Positions 30,501 through 39,657 are shown, numbered from the stretch's first letter. The stretch is 64,000 nt of DNA from Streptomyces microflavus (GCF_014650075.1 NZ_BMUG01000001.1:1087547-1151546); one strand, 5' to 3'. The notes: generated by a model from the letters alone, not told the origin. Translations and numbers: made by a program.

Positions 30501-30710
30501 GTCCTTGAAGACGCGCGCCTCGATGTGGTGCGCGCCGGGCATGCCGTTGGCGGTGGGCGGGCCCTCGTAGAAGACCCACTCCGGGCGGCCCTCGGACTGG
30601 TCCAGGCTCTTGGCGAAGACCTTGTTCTCGCGCCAGAAGTCGAGCACGGCGTGCTCCAGCGCGGGCAGGTCGACCTGGGCGGGTACCTGGTGGTACTGCG
30701 GCGATGTCAT
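27567..30710 (-). CDS. ileS: Isoleucyl-tRNA synthetase
   Basis: A 1047-residue class I synthetase charging tRNA-Ile. The HIGH-type motif is in GPPTANGMPGAHHIEARVFKD near residue 60, and DGRKMSKHLGN carries the KMSKS lysines near residue 605. A CP1 editing domain lies between, and an anticodon-binding domain and long C-terminal tail follow. Length and motif form suggest the longer IleS2/eukaryote-like clade, which often tolerates mupirocin; that is inference. The ATG at 30710 has GGAGGAAG upstream. The gene is preceded by a T-box leader and is convergent with divIVA. Confidence 0.96.
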   Translation of the reverse strand: MTSPQYHQVPAQVDLPALEHAVLDFWRENKVFAKSLDQSEGRPEWVFYEGPPTANGMPGAHHIEARVFKDVFPRFRTMQGYHVGRKAGWDCHGLPVELAVEKELGFNGKKDIEAFGIAEFNAKCRESVTRHTDAFAELTTRMGYWVDLDDAYRTMDPEYVDSVWWSLKEIFNKDLLVQDHRVAPWCPRCGTGLSDHELAQGYETVVDPSVFVRFPLTSGPLAGEAALLVWTTTPWTLVSNTAVAAHPEVRYVVATDGEEKLVVAEPLLEKALGEGWEVTGQSFTGAEMERWTYERPFTLVDFPAEAHYVVNAEYVTTEDGTGLVHQSPAFGADDLVVCRAYGLPVVNPVRPDGTFEEDLPLVGGVFFKKADEALTADLDARGKLFRHVPYEHSYPHCWRCHTALLYYAQPSWYVRTTAIKDRLLEENEKTNWFPESVKNGRFGDWLNNNVDWALSRNRYWGTPLPIWRCEDNHLTCVGSRAELTELTGTDQSSLDPHRPFIDEITFTCTHENCQLEAYRVPEVIDAWYDSGSMPFAQWGYPYKNKEIFESRYPAQFISEAIDQTRGWFYTLMAVGTLVFDKSSYENVVCLGHILAEDGRKMSKHLGNILQPIPLMDQHGADAVRWFMAAGGSPWAARRVGHGTIQEVVRKTLLTYWNTVAFQALYARTSNWAPSAADPAPADRTVLDRWLLSELNALVDQMTVAMEGYDTQRAGKLLSAFVDDLSNWYVRRSRRRFWQGDKAALRTLHEVVETVTRLMAPLTPFITERVWQDLVAPVTPDAPESVHLSSWPKADLAAIDPALSSQMALVRRLVELGRATRAESGVKTRQPLSRALVAATGFESLSPELRAQITEELNVSSLASLSEVGGSLVDTTAKANFRALGKRFGKGVQAVAKAVADTDAAALSLALREGTAAVEVDGERITLTPDEVIITETPREGWSVASDSGATVALDLEITPELRRAGLARDAIRLIQEARKNSGLDVADRIAVRWTSTSPATVEALTEHKPLIADEVLALDYAEGEADDTYGAPFEDEGLELVFRLRKQ

Positions 30711-30713
30711 GTG

Positions 30714-30999
30714 CGGCTTCCTCCGGCGGACGTATTCCACTTCCGTCGGAGGGACGAGAGCGTCTCGGCTCCCGCGGTACCACCCTCCTTGGCCCCGGGG
30801 CGTGTGCCCGTGGCCCCCTCATTGGGGTAGCGATGCCGGGTCTACCTGCCTCGGAGTCCGTGGGCGGTGCCCATGGGCCGAGACGTTCTTCCGGCGGCTC
30901 CGGGGTGATCTTCACGACGCGCTCGCCCCCGGGCTCCCACCGTCCCCGGGTCGCTGCTGGCTGCGTACGGCGCTACTCGTCCCATCCATGCCTCTCGCT
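30714..30999 (-). promoter_or_regulatory. ileS T-box leader (riboswitch)
   Basis: On the minus strand the T-box consensus AGGGTGGTACCGCGGG occupies 30786-30771, where uncharged tRNA acceptor ends pair. Upstream, ATC at 30909-30907 inside a GAAGATCACC loop context is a good isoleucine specifier codon. A -10-like TACACT at 31011-31006 would start the leader near 30999. Actinobacterial ileS T-boxes are known to act on translation: here GGAGGAAG at 30725-30718 would be freed when uncharged tRNA-Ile binds. Confidence 0.9.
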
Positions 31000-31011
31000 G
31001 GGCCCAGTGTA

Positions 31012-31287
31012 CGGGCCCGTACGGCTGACGGCCGACCGGTTTAACCGTGGCCCGTGGCGTGACCCGAATGGCCAGTCGGGGGCGTACGGAGTTGGCCGCG
31101 GGGGTGCGGGGGCGTCCGGGGGCTGGATTACCGGGCGGGGAGCTGGGAACAACGGATGCAGGCGCGCCACGACCGGGTACGGGGAGGGGCGGAGGAGCGG
31201 CGTGCCCCGTTGCCGCGGAGCCGGGGTCGATTTATCGTCCCAGCACGATTCGCGAGCAAGATCACAATATGTGAAGGGGCCGCGGCC
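31012..31287. other. Divergent spacer between ileS leader and ddbA
   Basis: About 276 bp that must hold the rightward ddbA promoter and the upstream part of the ileS promoter. A TTTAACCG patch near 31040 is AT-rich for this DNA. Open frames here have no plausible start context or conserved sequence. Confidence 0.4.
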
Positions 31288-32094
31288 ATGGTGGCGAAGA
31301 AGACGGCGGAAGAGACCGCGGCCGGGCAGAAGGCCGACGGGAAGCCACCGGCCGACGAGACATCCCCGGACGAGGCGGCTGGCGAGAAGGCGCCCGCGAA
31401 GAAGACAGCGGCGAAGAAGACAGCGGCCAGGAAGGCGGCCGCGAAGAAAGCGCCTACTAAGAAGGCGGCGGCCAAGAAGACCGCTGCCAAGAAGAGCACC
31501 ACGAGCACCACGAGCACCACGAAGAAAAGCGTGGCCAAGAAGGCTTCGAAGACGGCCGCACAGACGGCCACGGGGGCGGCTGCGGCCGCCGAGGAGACGG
31601 GAGCCCACACGGTGGTAGCCAAGAAGAGCGCGAGTCGTCCCGCAGCCGGCCGGGAAGAGGCGGCCGTGCCGCCCGCCCGGGCCGCCGCGACCGCTCCCGG
31701 CGAACTGGCGGTACGGCCGGGGGAGGACCCCTGGACGCCCGAGGAGGTCACCGAAGCCCGCACTCTGCTGACCAGCGAGACCATGCGGCTCCGCAGCGAG
31801 CTGGAGGCCTCCGGCGCGGCGCTCGCCGGGCTGATGCGGGACTCCGGGGACGGCGCCGGCGACGACGAGGCCGACACGGGCACCAAGAACATCACGCGGG
31901 AACACGAGCTGTCGCTCGCCGCCAACGCCCAGGAGATGCTGGAGCAGACCGAGCGGGCGCTGGCCCGGCTCGAAGCGGGGACCTACGGGCTCTGCGAGAT
32001 CTGTGGCAAACCGATCGGCAAGGCACGGATGCAGGCATTCCCCCGCGCCACCCTCTGCGTCGAGGACAAACAGAAGCAGGAGCGGCGCGGCTGA
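31288..32094 (+). CDS. ddbA: Histone H1-like / DksA-like nucleoid protein DdbA
   Basis: A 268-residue two-part protein. Residues about 1-110 hold Lys/Ala/Pro repeats (KKTAAKKTAARKAAAKKAP), like the C-terminal tail of histone H1. Residues 160-268 are a DksA/TraR-type domain with a coiled coil and a zinc-finger-like CEICGKPIGKARMQAFPRATLC. The fourth cysteine expected after the last one is replaced (CVED). The family was described in S. coelicolor as a bifunctional nucleoid protein linking DNA structure to transcription (from memory). The ATG at 31288 is weakly supported by GAAGGGG upstream. Confidence 0.88.
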   Translation: MVAKKTAEETAAGQKADGKPPADETSPDEAAGEKAPAKKTAAKKTAARKAAAKKAPTKKAAAKKTAAKKSTTSTTSTTKKSVAKKASKTAAQTATGAAAAAEETGAHTVVAKKSASRPAAGREEAAVPPARAAATAPGELAVRPGEDPWTPEEVTEARTLLTSETMRLRSELEASGAALAGLMRDSGDGAGDDEADTGTKNITREHELSLAANAQEMLEQTERALARLEAGTYGLCEICGKPIGKARMQAFPRATLCVEDKQKQERRG

Positions 32095-32152
32095 TCCGCA
32101 CAGGTGTGTCGTACCCTCGTCCTCAGTCAGGCACCTAGGTTGAGGGACTCAC

Positions 32153-32743
32153 GTGGCAGAGGCGGAGCGCATCATCGGTACGCCGGACAATCCCGAGGCC
32201 GAGCACGCGGACGACGGCGGCTCCACGGCCGCCGACGCCGCGGTGAACGCGGGCACGGGCAAGCGCAAGATCCTGGTGCTCATCGGCGTCGCCGTCGTCG
32301 CCTACCTGCTGGACCTGGTCAGCAAGCTGATCGTGGTCGCCAAGCTGGAGCACCAGCCGCCGATCGACATCATCGGTGACTGGCTGCAGTTCCGGGCGCT
32401 CCGCAACCCCGGTGCCGCGTTCGGGTTCGGCGAGGCGTTCACGGTGATCTTCACCATCATCGCCGCCGGTGTGATCGTGGTCGTCATCCGCCTGGCCCGC
32501 AAGCTCTACAGCCTGCCCTGGGCCATCGCCCTGGGGCTGCTCCTGGGCGGTGCGCTCGGCAACCTCACCGACCGCATCTTCCGGGCGCCCGGCGTGTTCG
32601 AAGGGGCCGTGGTCGACTTCATCGCCCCCAAGCACTTCGCCGTCTTCAACCTCGCGGACTCCGCCATCGTGTGCGGCGGCATCCTCATCGTCATCCTCTC
32701 CTTCAAGGGCCTGGACCCCGACGGGACCGTCCACAAGGACTGA
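32153..32743 (+). CDS. lspA: Lipoprotein signal peptidase (SPase II)
   Basis: A 196-residue membrane aspartyl protease cleaving prolipoprotein signal peptides. An acidic 40-residue cytoplasmic head precedes four membrane helices. The catalytic aspartates are in [10 protein letters not shown] and [14 protein letters not shown], both fitting the family motifs. The GTG has TTGAGGGA upstream. It follows ddbA by 58 bp and precedes the pseudouridine synthase, a common lspA-rluD pairing. Confidence 0.96.
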   Translation: MAEAERIIGTPDNPEAEHADDGGSTAADAAVNAGTGKRKILVLIGVAVVAYLLDLVSKLIVVAKLEHQPPIDIIGDWLQFRALRNPGAAFGFGEAFTVIFTIIAAGVIVVVIRLARKLYSLPWAIALGLLLGGALGNLTDRIFRAPGVFEGAVVDFIAPKHFAVFNLADSAIVCGGILIVILSFKGLDPDGTVHKD

Positions 32744-32786
32744 CCGGGCTGCGCGGGAAGCGTTGCGCGCAAGGCATACTCGACAG

Positions 32787-33728
32787 GTGAGTACGCACCC
32801 CGAGATCCGCACCCTGCCCGTACCGGACGGCCTGGAAGGCGAGCGTGTCGACGCCGCCATCTCCAGGATGTTCGGTTTCTCCCGCACCAAGGCCGCCGAG
32901 CTGGCCGCTGCCGGGAAGGTCCAGGTGGACGGTTCGGTGGCCGGCAAGTCCGAGCGCGTGCACGGCGGCGCCTGGCTGGAGGTCGAGATGCCCCAGGCAG
33001 CCGCCCCCGTCCAGGTGGTGGCCGAGCCCGTCGAGGGCATGGAGATCGTCCACGACGACGACGACATCGTGGTCATCATGAAGCCGGTCGGCGTCGCGGC
33101 CCACCCCAGCCCCGGCTGGACCGGCACCACCGTCATCGGCGGCCTCGCCGCCGCCGGGTACCGCATCTCGACGTCCGGCGCCGCCGAGCGCCAGGGCATC
33201 GTGCACCGCCTCGACGTCGGCACCTCCGGCCTGATGGTCGTCGCCAAGTCCGAGCGCGCCTACACCCTGCTCAAGGCCCAGTTCCGCGACCGGGTCGTCG
33301 ACAAGAAGTACCACGCGCTCGTCCAGGGCCACCCGGACCCGATGAGCGGCACCATCGACGCCCCCATCGGGCGCCACCCCAACCACGACTACAAGTGGGC
33401 GGTCACCGCCGAGGGCAAGCCGTCGGTGACCCACTACGACCTGATCGAGGCGTACCGCTCCGCCAGCCTCCTCGACATCAAGCTGGAGACCGGCCGCACC
33501 CACCAGATCCGGGTCCACATGTCCGCCCACCGCCACCCCTGCGTCGGCGACCTGACGTACGGCGCCGACCCGACCCTGGCCAAGCGCCTCGGGCTGACCC
33601 GGCAGTGGCTGCACGCGGTGCGCCTGGGCTTCGAGCACCCGAGCGACGGGAGCTGGGTGGAGTTCTCCAGCACCTACCCGGCCGACCTCCAGCACGCCCT
33701 CGACACCATCTCCGCGGAGAGCCAGTGA
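32787..33728 (+). CDS. RluA/RluD-family 23S rRNA pseudouridine synthase
   Basis: A 313-residue enzyme with an N-terminal S4 RNA-binding domain (about 15-75, [19 protein letters not shown]) and a catalytic domain whose active-site Asp is in [19 protein letters not shown] near residue 140. [27 protein letters not shown] is the second conserved block. The GTG start lies close behind a CATACT hexamer, suggesting a possible leaderless start besides read-through from lspA. Its stop overlaps the next start as GTGA. Confidence 0.94.
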   Translation: MSTHPEIRTLPVPDGLEGERVDAAISRMFGFSRTKAAELAAAGKVQVDGSVAGKSERVHGGAWLEVEMPQAAAPVQVVAEPVEGMEIVHDDDDIVVIMKPVGVAAHPSPGWTGTTVIGGLAAAGYRISTSGAAERQGIVHRLDVGTSGLMVVAKSERAYTLLKAQFRDRVVDKKYHALVQGHPDPMSGTIDAPIGRHPNHDYKWAVTAEGKPSVTHYDLIEAYRSASLLDIKLETGRTHQIRVHMSAHRHPCVGDLTYGADPTLAKRLGLTRQWLHAVRLGFEHPSDGSWVEFSSTYPADLQHALDTISAESQ

Positions 33729-34210
33729 CCGCCGCTCCACCCCCGTACACCACCCGCAGGGCGACCGAGGAGAGCGACCTGGCGGCCTGCTTCCAGGTGC
33801 GTAAGGAGGTCTTCGTCGGCGAGCAGAACGTGGCCGAGGAGATCGAGTACGACGCCTACGACCCGACCGCCGTGCACGTCCTGGCCGTGGCGGCGGACGG
33901 CACCGCGCTCGGTACGGGCCGGCTGCTGCACGGCGCCGACGCGGCGGGGAAGACCGGCGGCGACCTCACCGTCGGCTCGCTCGGCCGGCTCGCGGTGACG
34001 CGGCAGGCGCGTGGCCTCGGCGTCGGCGCGGCGCTGGTGCGCGCCATCGAGGACGAGGCGGTCCTGCTCGGCCTGGCCGCCGTGGACCTGCACGCACAGA
34101 CGCACGCCCTCGGCTTCTACGAGCGGCTCGGATACGTCGTGTACGGCCCCGAGTTCCCAGACGCGGGCATTCCGCACCGGGCGATGCGACGGACGATCAA
34201 GCCAGTCTGA
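33725..34210 (+). CDS. GNAT-family N-acetyltransferase
   Basis: A 161-residue acetyltransferase with the acetyl-CoA loop in [26 protein letters not shown] (about residues 85-110) and the C-terminal [23 protein letters not shown] block seen in the ElaA/YjcF-like subgroup. The N-terminal [24 protein letters not shown] also fits that subgroup. The substrate is unknown. It is coupled to the pseudouridine synthase by a 4-nt overlap. Confidence 0.9.
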   Translation: MTAAPPPYTTRRATEESDLAACFQVRKEVFVGEQNVAEEIEYDAYDPTAVHVLAVAADGTALGTGRLLHGADAAGKTGGDLTVGSLGRLAVTRQARGLGVGAALVRAIEDEAVLLGLAAVDLHAQTHALGFYERLGYVVYGPEFPDAGIPHRAMRRTIKPV

Positions 34211-34426
34211 TCGCCCTGCCTGATCGCGCTGTCCGATCGCGGCTGCGGGGGGTCCCGTCTCTGCCGTGCGCCGTGCGTGGCAGGGTGGAGGCCCGCTCGG
34301 CCGCCGTTCCGGCCGGGCTCCTGACGGCCTCTCACTCCGGCCGGACCCGCGGGCGCGGCAGAGCCGTGACCTGCGCTTCGGCCCGGTGAAAGGCCCGGAA
34401 CCGCACGCTCCGGAAGGTGCCCCGCC

Positions 34427-36013
34427 GTGGATCAAATGGCCCTCCTGCTCCTGCTGCTGCTCGGAGCCGTGGTCACGGTGCCGCTCGGCGCCCGCCTGGG
34501 GCTGCCGGCACCGGTCCTGATGACGCTGGCCGGGGTCGCGATGGCGTTCGCGCCCTTCGTGCCGAACGTCGACATCCCGCCCGAGATCATCCTCCCGGCC
34601 CTGCTGCCGCCGCTGCTCTACGCCTCCGTGCAGCGCACCTCCTGGCGGCAGTTCGCCGCCAACAAGCGCCCGATCTTCCTGCTGGCCGTCGCCCTGGTCT
34701 TCGTCACCACGGCCGCCGTCGCCGCCGTCGCCAACTCGGTCGTGCCCGGCCTGCCGATCGCCGCCGCCGTCGCCCTCGGCGCACTCGTCGCCCCGCCCGA
34801 CCCGGTCGCCGCGACCGCCGTCGCGGGCTCGGTCGGGCTGCCGCGCAGGCTCGTCTCGATCCTGGAGGGCGAAGGGCTCTTCAACGACGTCACCGCCATC
34901 GTGCTCTACCACGTGGCCATCGCCGCGGCGGTGAGCGGCACCTTCTCGGTGCCCGAGGCCTTCGGACTGCTGATCCTCTCCGCCGTGGTCGCGATCGCCG
35001 TCGGCCTCGCGCTCGGCTGGCTCACCATCAAGCTCATGGGCATGCTGGGCGACGCCACCCTCCAGGTCGGGCTGAGCCTGCTGGTGCCCTTCGTGGCTTA
35101 CGTCCTCGCCGAGGAGCTGATGGGCTCCGGTGTGCTCGCCGTCCTGACCATCGCGCTCTACCTCGCCGAGCACACCGCCGACGCCGACGACGTGCTCGGC
35201 AGGCTCACCGGACGTACCTTCTGGGAGATCGTCGACACCCTGGTCACCGGGGTGGCCTTCGGGCTGATCGGCCTGGAGCTGCACAGCGTGTTCGGCACCT
35301 CCGACGGGCGCGAGTTCGAGATGCTCGGCTGGGGGCTCGTGATCGTCGCGGTCGTCGTCGGGGTACGGCTGGCCTGGCTGCTGCCCGCCACCTGGCTCGC
35401 CAAGCGGCTGCACACCCGGAGGGACGTCAGCGAGGAGATCCCGACCAGCTGGCGGGAGACCGTCGTCATGTGGTGGGCCGGGATGCGCGGAGTGGCCTCC
35501 GTCGCGCTGGCGCTGGCGATCCCGCTGGAGACGGACGACGGGCAGCCCTTCCCCGGTCGCGACGAGATCATCTTCATCGCCTTCGCCGTGATCATGGCCA
35601 CCCTCGTCTTCCAGGGCCTCACCCTGCCCTGGCTGGTCCGCAAGCTCGGTGTGCGCGCCGACGCCGACGCCGAGGAGGCCCTGGAGCGGCAGCTCGCGCT
35701 GCGCGCCGCCAAGGCCGCCAAGCACCGGCTCAAGGAGATCCAGGAGGTCGAGGAGTTCCCGGACGAGGTCGTGGAGCGGCTCCAGAAGGCCGCGTACGAC
35801 ATCGGGGCCCGGATCAATCCGGAGATGGTGGACGAGGAGCGGCGCGAGGCGTACGCGAAGCGGGCCGAGCGGTTCAAGGCGGTCAGCCGCGTCCAGCGCG
35901 AGATGATGTCGGCCGCCCGCCACGAGGTGCTCTCCGCCCGCAACGAGCCCGGCTCCGACCCCGAGGTGGTGGACCGGGTGCTGCGCTACCTGGACTTCCG
36001 CTCCCTGCGCTGA
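34427..36013 (+). CDS. CPA1-type Na+/H+ (cation/proton) antiporter
   Basis: A 528-residue membrane protein with about twelve helices up to residue 410 and a charged cytoplasmic tail. Family motifs are ALVAPPDPVAATAVAGSVGLP and EGEGLFNDVTAIVLYHVAIA, the latter carrying the ion-binding Asp, plus WWAGMRGVASVALALAIP. The tail holds helices RAAKAAKHRLKEIQEVEEF and RREAYAKRAERF. The GTG start has no strong ribosome site (GAAGGTG upstream). It ends in a duplicated 33-bp stretch and converges with mscS. Confidence 0.93.
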   Translation: MDQMALLLLLLLGAVVTVPLGARLGLPAPVLMTLAGVAMAFAPFVPNVDIPPEIILPALLPPLLYASVQRTSWRQFAANKRPIFLLAVALVFVTTAAVAAVANSVVPGLPIAAAVALGALVAPPDPVAATAVAGSVGLPRRLVSILEGEGLFNDVTAIVLYHVAIAAAVSGTFSVPEAFGLLILSAVVAIAVGLALGWLTIKLMGMLGDATLQVGLSLLVPFVAYVLAEELMGSGVLAVLTIALYLAEHTADADDVLGRLTGRTFWEIVDTLVTGVAFGLIGLELHSVFGTSDGREFEMLGWGLVIVAVVVGVRLAWLLPATWLAKRLHTRRDVSEEIPTSWRETVVMWWAGMRGVASVALALAIPLETDDGQPFPGRDEIIFIAFAVIMATLVFQGLTLPWLVRKLGVRADADAEEALERQLALRAAKAAKHRLKEIQEVEEFPDEVVERLQKAAYDIGARINPEMVDEERREAYAKRAERFKAVSRVQREMMSAARHEVLSARNEPGSDPEVVDRVLRYLDFRSLR

Positions 36014-36065
36014 GCACCCCGGGGCCCTCAGCCGGTCCCTGCGCTGAGCCCCGGGGCCTCAGCCG
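36002..36065. repeat. Tandem duplication of the antiporter gene tail, with hairpins
   Basis: TCCCTGCGCTGAGC...CCCCGGGGCC...TCAGCCG occurs at 36002-36034 and again at 36036-36065 with only three single-base losses. The first copy covers the last codons and stop of the antiporter. Each copy can form a hairpin (CTGAG with CTCAG around CCCCGGGG), so the pair may serve as a terminator between convergent genes. Confidence 0.75.
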
Positions 36066-37210
36066 CGCCCGGTCCGGGGGGCCTTGGAGCCGTCGAGTCC
36101 GTGGGAGGGGCCCGTCCCGTTGCGGCCGGGCCGGGTCTTGGCCCCCGTCAGGTCCGCCCACTGCTCGCCGGGCGGCAGCGTGGCGGGGGAGGTGGCGACC
36201 CTCGGCAGCGCGTACGGGTGGTGGTCGCGGAGCCAGCCGATCAGCTGCTCGCGCACCGCGCACCGCACCGTCCAGATGTCGTCCGCGTCCTTCGCCGTGA
36301 CCACCGCCCGCACCTGGATCGTGGTCGGGGTCGTGTCGGTGACGGCGAGGGACCAGTCACGGCCGTCCCAGGCGGCGATGTCACCGAGGATGTCCCGCAG
36401 CTTCTTGCGCATCGCGGCCACCGGCGCCGCGTGGTCGAGGTGGAAGAAGACCGTGCCGGTCATCTGGACCCCGCCGCGCGACCAGTTCTCGAACGGCTTG
36501 CTGGTGAAGTACGAGACCGGCATCGTGATCCGCCGCTCGTCCCAGGTCCGTACCGCCAGGAACGTCAGCGTGATCTCCTCGACGGTGCCCCACTCGCCGT
36601 CCACCACCACCGTGTCGCCGATCCGGACCATGTCGCCGAAGGCGATCTGGAGCCCGGCGAAGAGGTTGCCGAGGGTCGACTGGGCGGCCACACCGGCGAC
36701 GATGCCGAGCACTCCGGCCGAGGCCAGCATCGAGGTGCCGACGCCACGCATCGCGGGGAACGTCAGCAGCATCGCGGCGATGGCGACGACCGTCACGACC
36801 GCTATGACGACCCGCTGGATCAGCGTCACCTGCGTACGGACCCGGCGCACCCGGGCCGGATCGCGGGTGGACGTCGCGTACCGCGCGTAACTGGACTCGA
36901 CGACCGTCGCCGCGACCCGGACCACCAGCCACGCCGAGGCGCCGATCAGCACCAGGGAGAGGAGCTGGCCGATCCCGACCCGGTGCTCCCACACCCAGGC
37001 GATGCCCGACTGGCGGTAACTGCCGCGCAGCAGCGCGGTGATGATCACCACCTGCAGCGGGGGCCGGCAGCGCCGCAGCAGACCCCACAGCGGGGTCTCG
37101 TGGTGGCGGCTGTCGGCCCTGCGCAGCAGCCGGTCGACCAGCCAGCCGACCAGCAGGGTGATCACCACGGAACCGCCGATGACGATCAGCGGGCGCAGCA
37201 CGTTCTCCAT
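36059..37210 (-). CDS. MscS-family mechanosensitive channel
   Basis: A 383-residue protein with three to four membrane helices in the first 170 residues, then the MscS pore helix and beta domain: GVLGIVAGVAAQSTLGNLFAGLQIAFGDMVRIGDTVVVDGEWGTVEEI is unmistakable. A C-terminal cytoplasmic domain ends in a basic, disordered tail. The ATG at 37210 was chosen for GGAGGACGAGG just upstream. It opens under membrane tension to release solutes. Divergent from the hydrolase gene by only 37 bp. Confidence 0.93.
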   Translation of the reverse strand: MENVLRPLIVIGGSVVITLLVGWLVDRLLRRADSRHHETPLWGLLRRCRPPLQVVIITALLRGSYRQSGIAWVWEHRVGIGQLLSLVLIGASAWLVVRVAATVVESSYARYATSTRDPARVRRVRTQVTLIQRVVIAVVTVVAIAAMLLTFPAMRGVGTSMLASAGVLGIVAGVAAQSTLGNLFAGLQIAFGDMVRIGDTVVVDGEWGTVEEITLTFLAVRTWDERRITMPVSYFTSKPFENWSRGGVQMTGTVFFHLDHAAPVAAMRKKLRDILGDIAAWDGRDWSLAVTDTTPTTIQVRAVVTAKDADDIWTVRCAVREQLIGWLRDHHPYALPRVATSPATLPPGEQWADLTGAKTRPGRNGTGPSHGLDGSKAPRTGRG

Positions 37211-37247
37211 TGCCTCGTCCTCCAAGCTTCGGGGCACAACTGGCACC

Positions 37248-37826
37248 ATGGGCCTCATGAACATCATGCTTTTCCACTCGACCTACGGGCTCACGCCCGC
37301 AGTGCACGCCGCAGCCGCACGTCTGAGGGACGCCGGCCACGTGGTGCGCGTGCCCGATCTGTTCGAGGGGCACACCTTCGACACGGTGGAGGAGGGCATG
37401 GCCTTCAAGGAGGAGGTCGGCAAGGAGGAGCTGCTGAAGCGCGCCGTGCTGGCCGCAGCCCCCTACTCCGACCAGGGGCTCGTCTACGCCGGTTTCTCGC
37501 TCGGCGCGGCGACTGCGCAGACCCTGGCCCTGGGCGACGCGAAGGCGCGCGGGCTGCTGCTCCTCCACGGCACCTCGGACATCGCGGAGAACGCCACGGT
37601 GGACGAGCTCCCGGTCCAGCTGCACGTCGCGGACCCGGACCCCTTCGAGTCCCACGACTGGCTGAACAGCTGGTACCTCCAGATGCAGCGGACCGGTGCG
37701 GACGTGGAGATCTACCGCTACCCCGGGGCCGGTCACCTGTTCACCGACCCCGATCTGCACGACTACGACCAGGCGGCCGCCGAGCAGACCTGGAAGGTCG
37801 CGCTCGGCTTCCTCGCCACGCTGTAG
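37248..37826 (+). CDS. Dienelactone hydrolase-family alpha/beta hydrolase
   Basis: A 192-residue small alpha/beta hydrolase. Its nucleophile position reads AGFSLGAATAQ near residue 85, so the usual Cys of dienelactone hydrolase is Ser here. The Asp and His of the triad fit HVADPDPFESHDW and YPGAGHLFTDPDLHDYD. The start may be ATG 37248 or ATG 37257. A GCGGACC/GGTCCGC hairpin at 37837-37854 lies inside the convergent phoD gene and could be its terminator. Confidence 0.88.
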   Translation: MGLMNIMLFHSTYGLTPAVHAAAARLRDAGHVVRVPDLFEGHTFDTVEEGMAFKEEVGKEELLKRAVLAAAPYSDQGLVYAGFSLGAATAQTLALGDAKARGLLLLHGTSDIAENATVDELPVQLHVADPDPFESHDWLNSWYLQMQRTGADVEIYRYPGAGHLFTDPDLHDYDQAAAEQTWKVALGFLATL

Positions 37827-37833
37827 GGGCGCC

Positions 37834-39525
37834 TCAGCGGACCGGGCGGTCCGCCCGCTCCACCCGCTGCGTGCCCCGGCGCGTCCGGTAGGAGCGGGCC
37901 CAGGAGGAGGTGGCGTCCTTGGCCGTCCTGTCGGAGAGCACGTAGTAGTCCATCTGTGAGCGCTCGGCGGTGACGTCCAGGACGCCGTACCCGTGCGAGT
38001 CCATGTCCACCCACTTCACATGGCGGTTGGCGGTACGGACGGCCGCCGCCGCGACCAGCGACACGGTCTGCGGCGCGACCTTCAGGATGTCGTCCAGGTT
38101 GTCCGAGGTCACCGACGTGACGACGAACTCCGTCGCCGCCGGGGGCGACAGCGGATACGTCGCCGCCCTCACCGGCACCTCGTTGGCCCAGGCCATGTGG
38201 ATGTCACCGGTCAGGAACACCGTGTCGCTGATCCCGCGCTCCCGCAGATGCGCGATCAGCTCCCGGCGGTCGTCGGTGTACCCGTCCCACTGGTCGACGT
38301 TGACCGCGAGTCCCTCCTTCGGCAGCCCCAGCAGCCCGGCCAGCGGCTTCAGCAGATGGGCGGGGAGAGCACCGAAGGCGACCGGCGAGATCATCACCGA
38401 CGTACCGACCAGCTTCCACACCGCGTCCGACCCGGCCAGCCCGGCCTTCAGCCAGTCCAGCTGCGCCCGGCCGGTGATCGTGCGCTCCGGGTCGTCCACC
38501 GAGCCGCTGCCGATGGACGCCTGCTCGGATCGGAAGCTCCGCAGGTCCAGCAGGTGCAGATCGGCCAGCTTCCCGAACCGCAGCCGCCGGTAGACGGTCC
38601 CCTCGGTGGAGGCGCGGACCGGCATCCACTCGAAGTACGCCTGCTTGGCCGCCGCCACCCGCCGCTCCCACACCCCCTCCGCGCCCTCGGTGTGGTTCTG
38701 CGCGCCGCCCGACCAGGCGTCGTTGGCGAACTCGTGGTCGTCCCAGATCGCGATGACCGGGTGCGCGGCGTGCAGCGCCTGGAGGTCGGTGTCGGTCTTG
38801 TAGGTGCCGTGCCTCAGGCGGTAGTCGGCCAGGTCCAGGATCTCGTGGGCGGGCCGGTGCTCGCGCAGGGCCGCGCCCTGGGTCGGGTAGCCGCCGGCCG
38901 CGTACTCGTACAGGTAGTCGCCCAGGTGCAGCACCGCGTCCAGATCGGCCCGGGCGGCGAGATGCCGGTACGCGGAGAACCAGCCCGCCTCCCAGTTGGC
39001 GCACGACACCACACCGAAGCGCACCCCGGCGACGTTCGCCCCGGTGGCGGGCGCCGTGCGGGTGCGGCCGACGGGGGAGCGGACCCCGGTGGTCCCGCCG
39101 CCCTCGCCGCCCCCGCCGCTCGCCGTGAAGCGGAAGTAGTACGAGGTGGCGGGCCGCAGCCCGCGGACGTCGGCCTTCACCGTGTGGTCGGAGGCGGCCG
39201 AGGCGTGCGTCGTACCGCTCGCGGCTATCGCGGTGAACTCCCGGTCCTCCGCGATCTCCCAGCGCACCGGTGTATCGGCCCCGCGCCCCGAACCGGGCTC
39301 CGCGCCGGGCTCGGGGGTGACGCGGGTCCACAGCAGGACGCCGTCGGGCAGCGGGTCACCGGAGGCGACGCCGTGCAGGAAGGCAGGGGCCGGGGCCGGC
39401 GCCTCCGACGAGGCGGAGGCGGTGGCGGTGGCTGAGGCGGCGAGTACGGGGACGGCGGCGGCGGTCGCGGCGGCGGCCCGGACGACCGTGCGGCGGCTCG
39501 GCGAGGGAACGTGTCGACTGGTCAC
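37834..39525 (-). CDS. Tat-exported PhoD-type alkaline phosphatase/phosphodiesterase
   Basis: A 563-residue secreted enzyme. A twin-arginine signal is visible ([21 protein letters not shown]), predicted to be cleaved near residue 40. A fibronectin-like N-terminal domain (PhoD_N) around [21 protein letters not shown] precedes the metallophosphoesterase domain. Metal-binding segments include [24 protein letters not shown] and [13 protein letters not shown]. PhoD enzymes use Fe/Ca and release phosphate from mono- and diesters. I did not identify a PHO box upstream. It converges with the hydrolase gene, only 7 bp apart. Confidence 0.93.
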   Translation of the reverse strand: MTSRHVPSPSRRTVVRAAAATAAAVPVLAASATATASASSEAPAPAPAFLHGVASGDPLPDGVLLWTRVTPEPGAEPGSGRGADTPVRWEIAEDREFTAIAASGTTHASAASDHTVKADVRGLRPATSYYFRFTASGGGGEGGGTTGVRSPVGRTRTAPATGANVAGVRFGVVSCANWEAGWFSAYRHLAARADLDAVLHLGDYLYEYAAGGYPTQGAALREHRPAHEILDLADYRLRHGTYKTDTDLQALHAAHPVIAIWDDHEFANDAWSGGAQNHTEGAEGVWERRVAAAKQAYFEWMPVRASTEGTVYRRLRFGKLADLHLLDLRSFRSEQASIGSGSVDDPERTITGRAQLDWLKAGLAGSDAVWKLVGTSVMISPVAFGALPAHLLKPLAGLLGLPKEGLAVNVDQWDGYTDDRRELIAHLRERGISDTVFLTGDIHMAWANEVPVRAATYPLSPPAATEFVVTSVTSDNLDDILKVAPQTVSLVAAAAVRTANRHVKWVDMDSHGYGVLDVTAERSQMDYYVLSDRTAKDATSSWARSYRTRRGTQRVERADRPVR

Positions 39526-39555
39526 GGCCCATGACCCTACTGGCGCGTACAGCGA

Positions 39556-39590
39556 ACGGGCGGGCGAACAGAGGAAGTTCGCCCGCCCGT
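39556..39590 (-). terminator. Terminator of the thioredoxin-like gene
   Basis: A perfect 14-bp stem (ACGGGCGGGCGAAC and its complement) around AGAGGAA, 68 bp beyond the stop of the DsbA-like gene on the minus strand. Confidence 0.7.
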
Positions 39591-39657
39591 CGGGAAACGG
39601 TCGCCGGGAGGTGGTCCGCCGGTCGGGGACCGCCGCAATCCGGCCGCGCCGCGGGCG

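Noticed and set aside
29292..30830. A plus-strand frame over ileS and its T-box leader
   Set aside because: No conserved domain; it is complementary to ileS coding sequence, and part of it covers the T-box RNA.
33674..35923. A 749-codon antisense frame over the antiporter
   Set aside because: Low-complexity Glu/Asp/Gly/Arg sequence typical of antisense frames in high-GC DNA; the antiporter shows clear family motifs.
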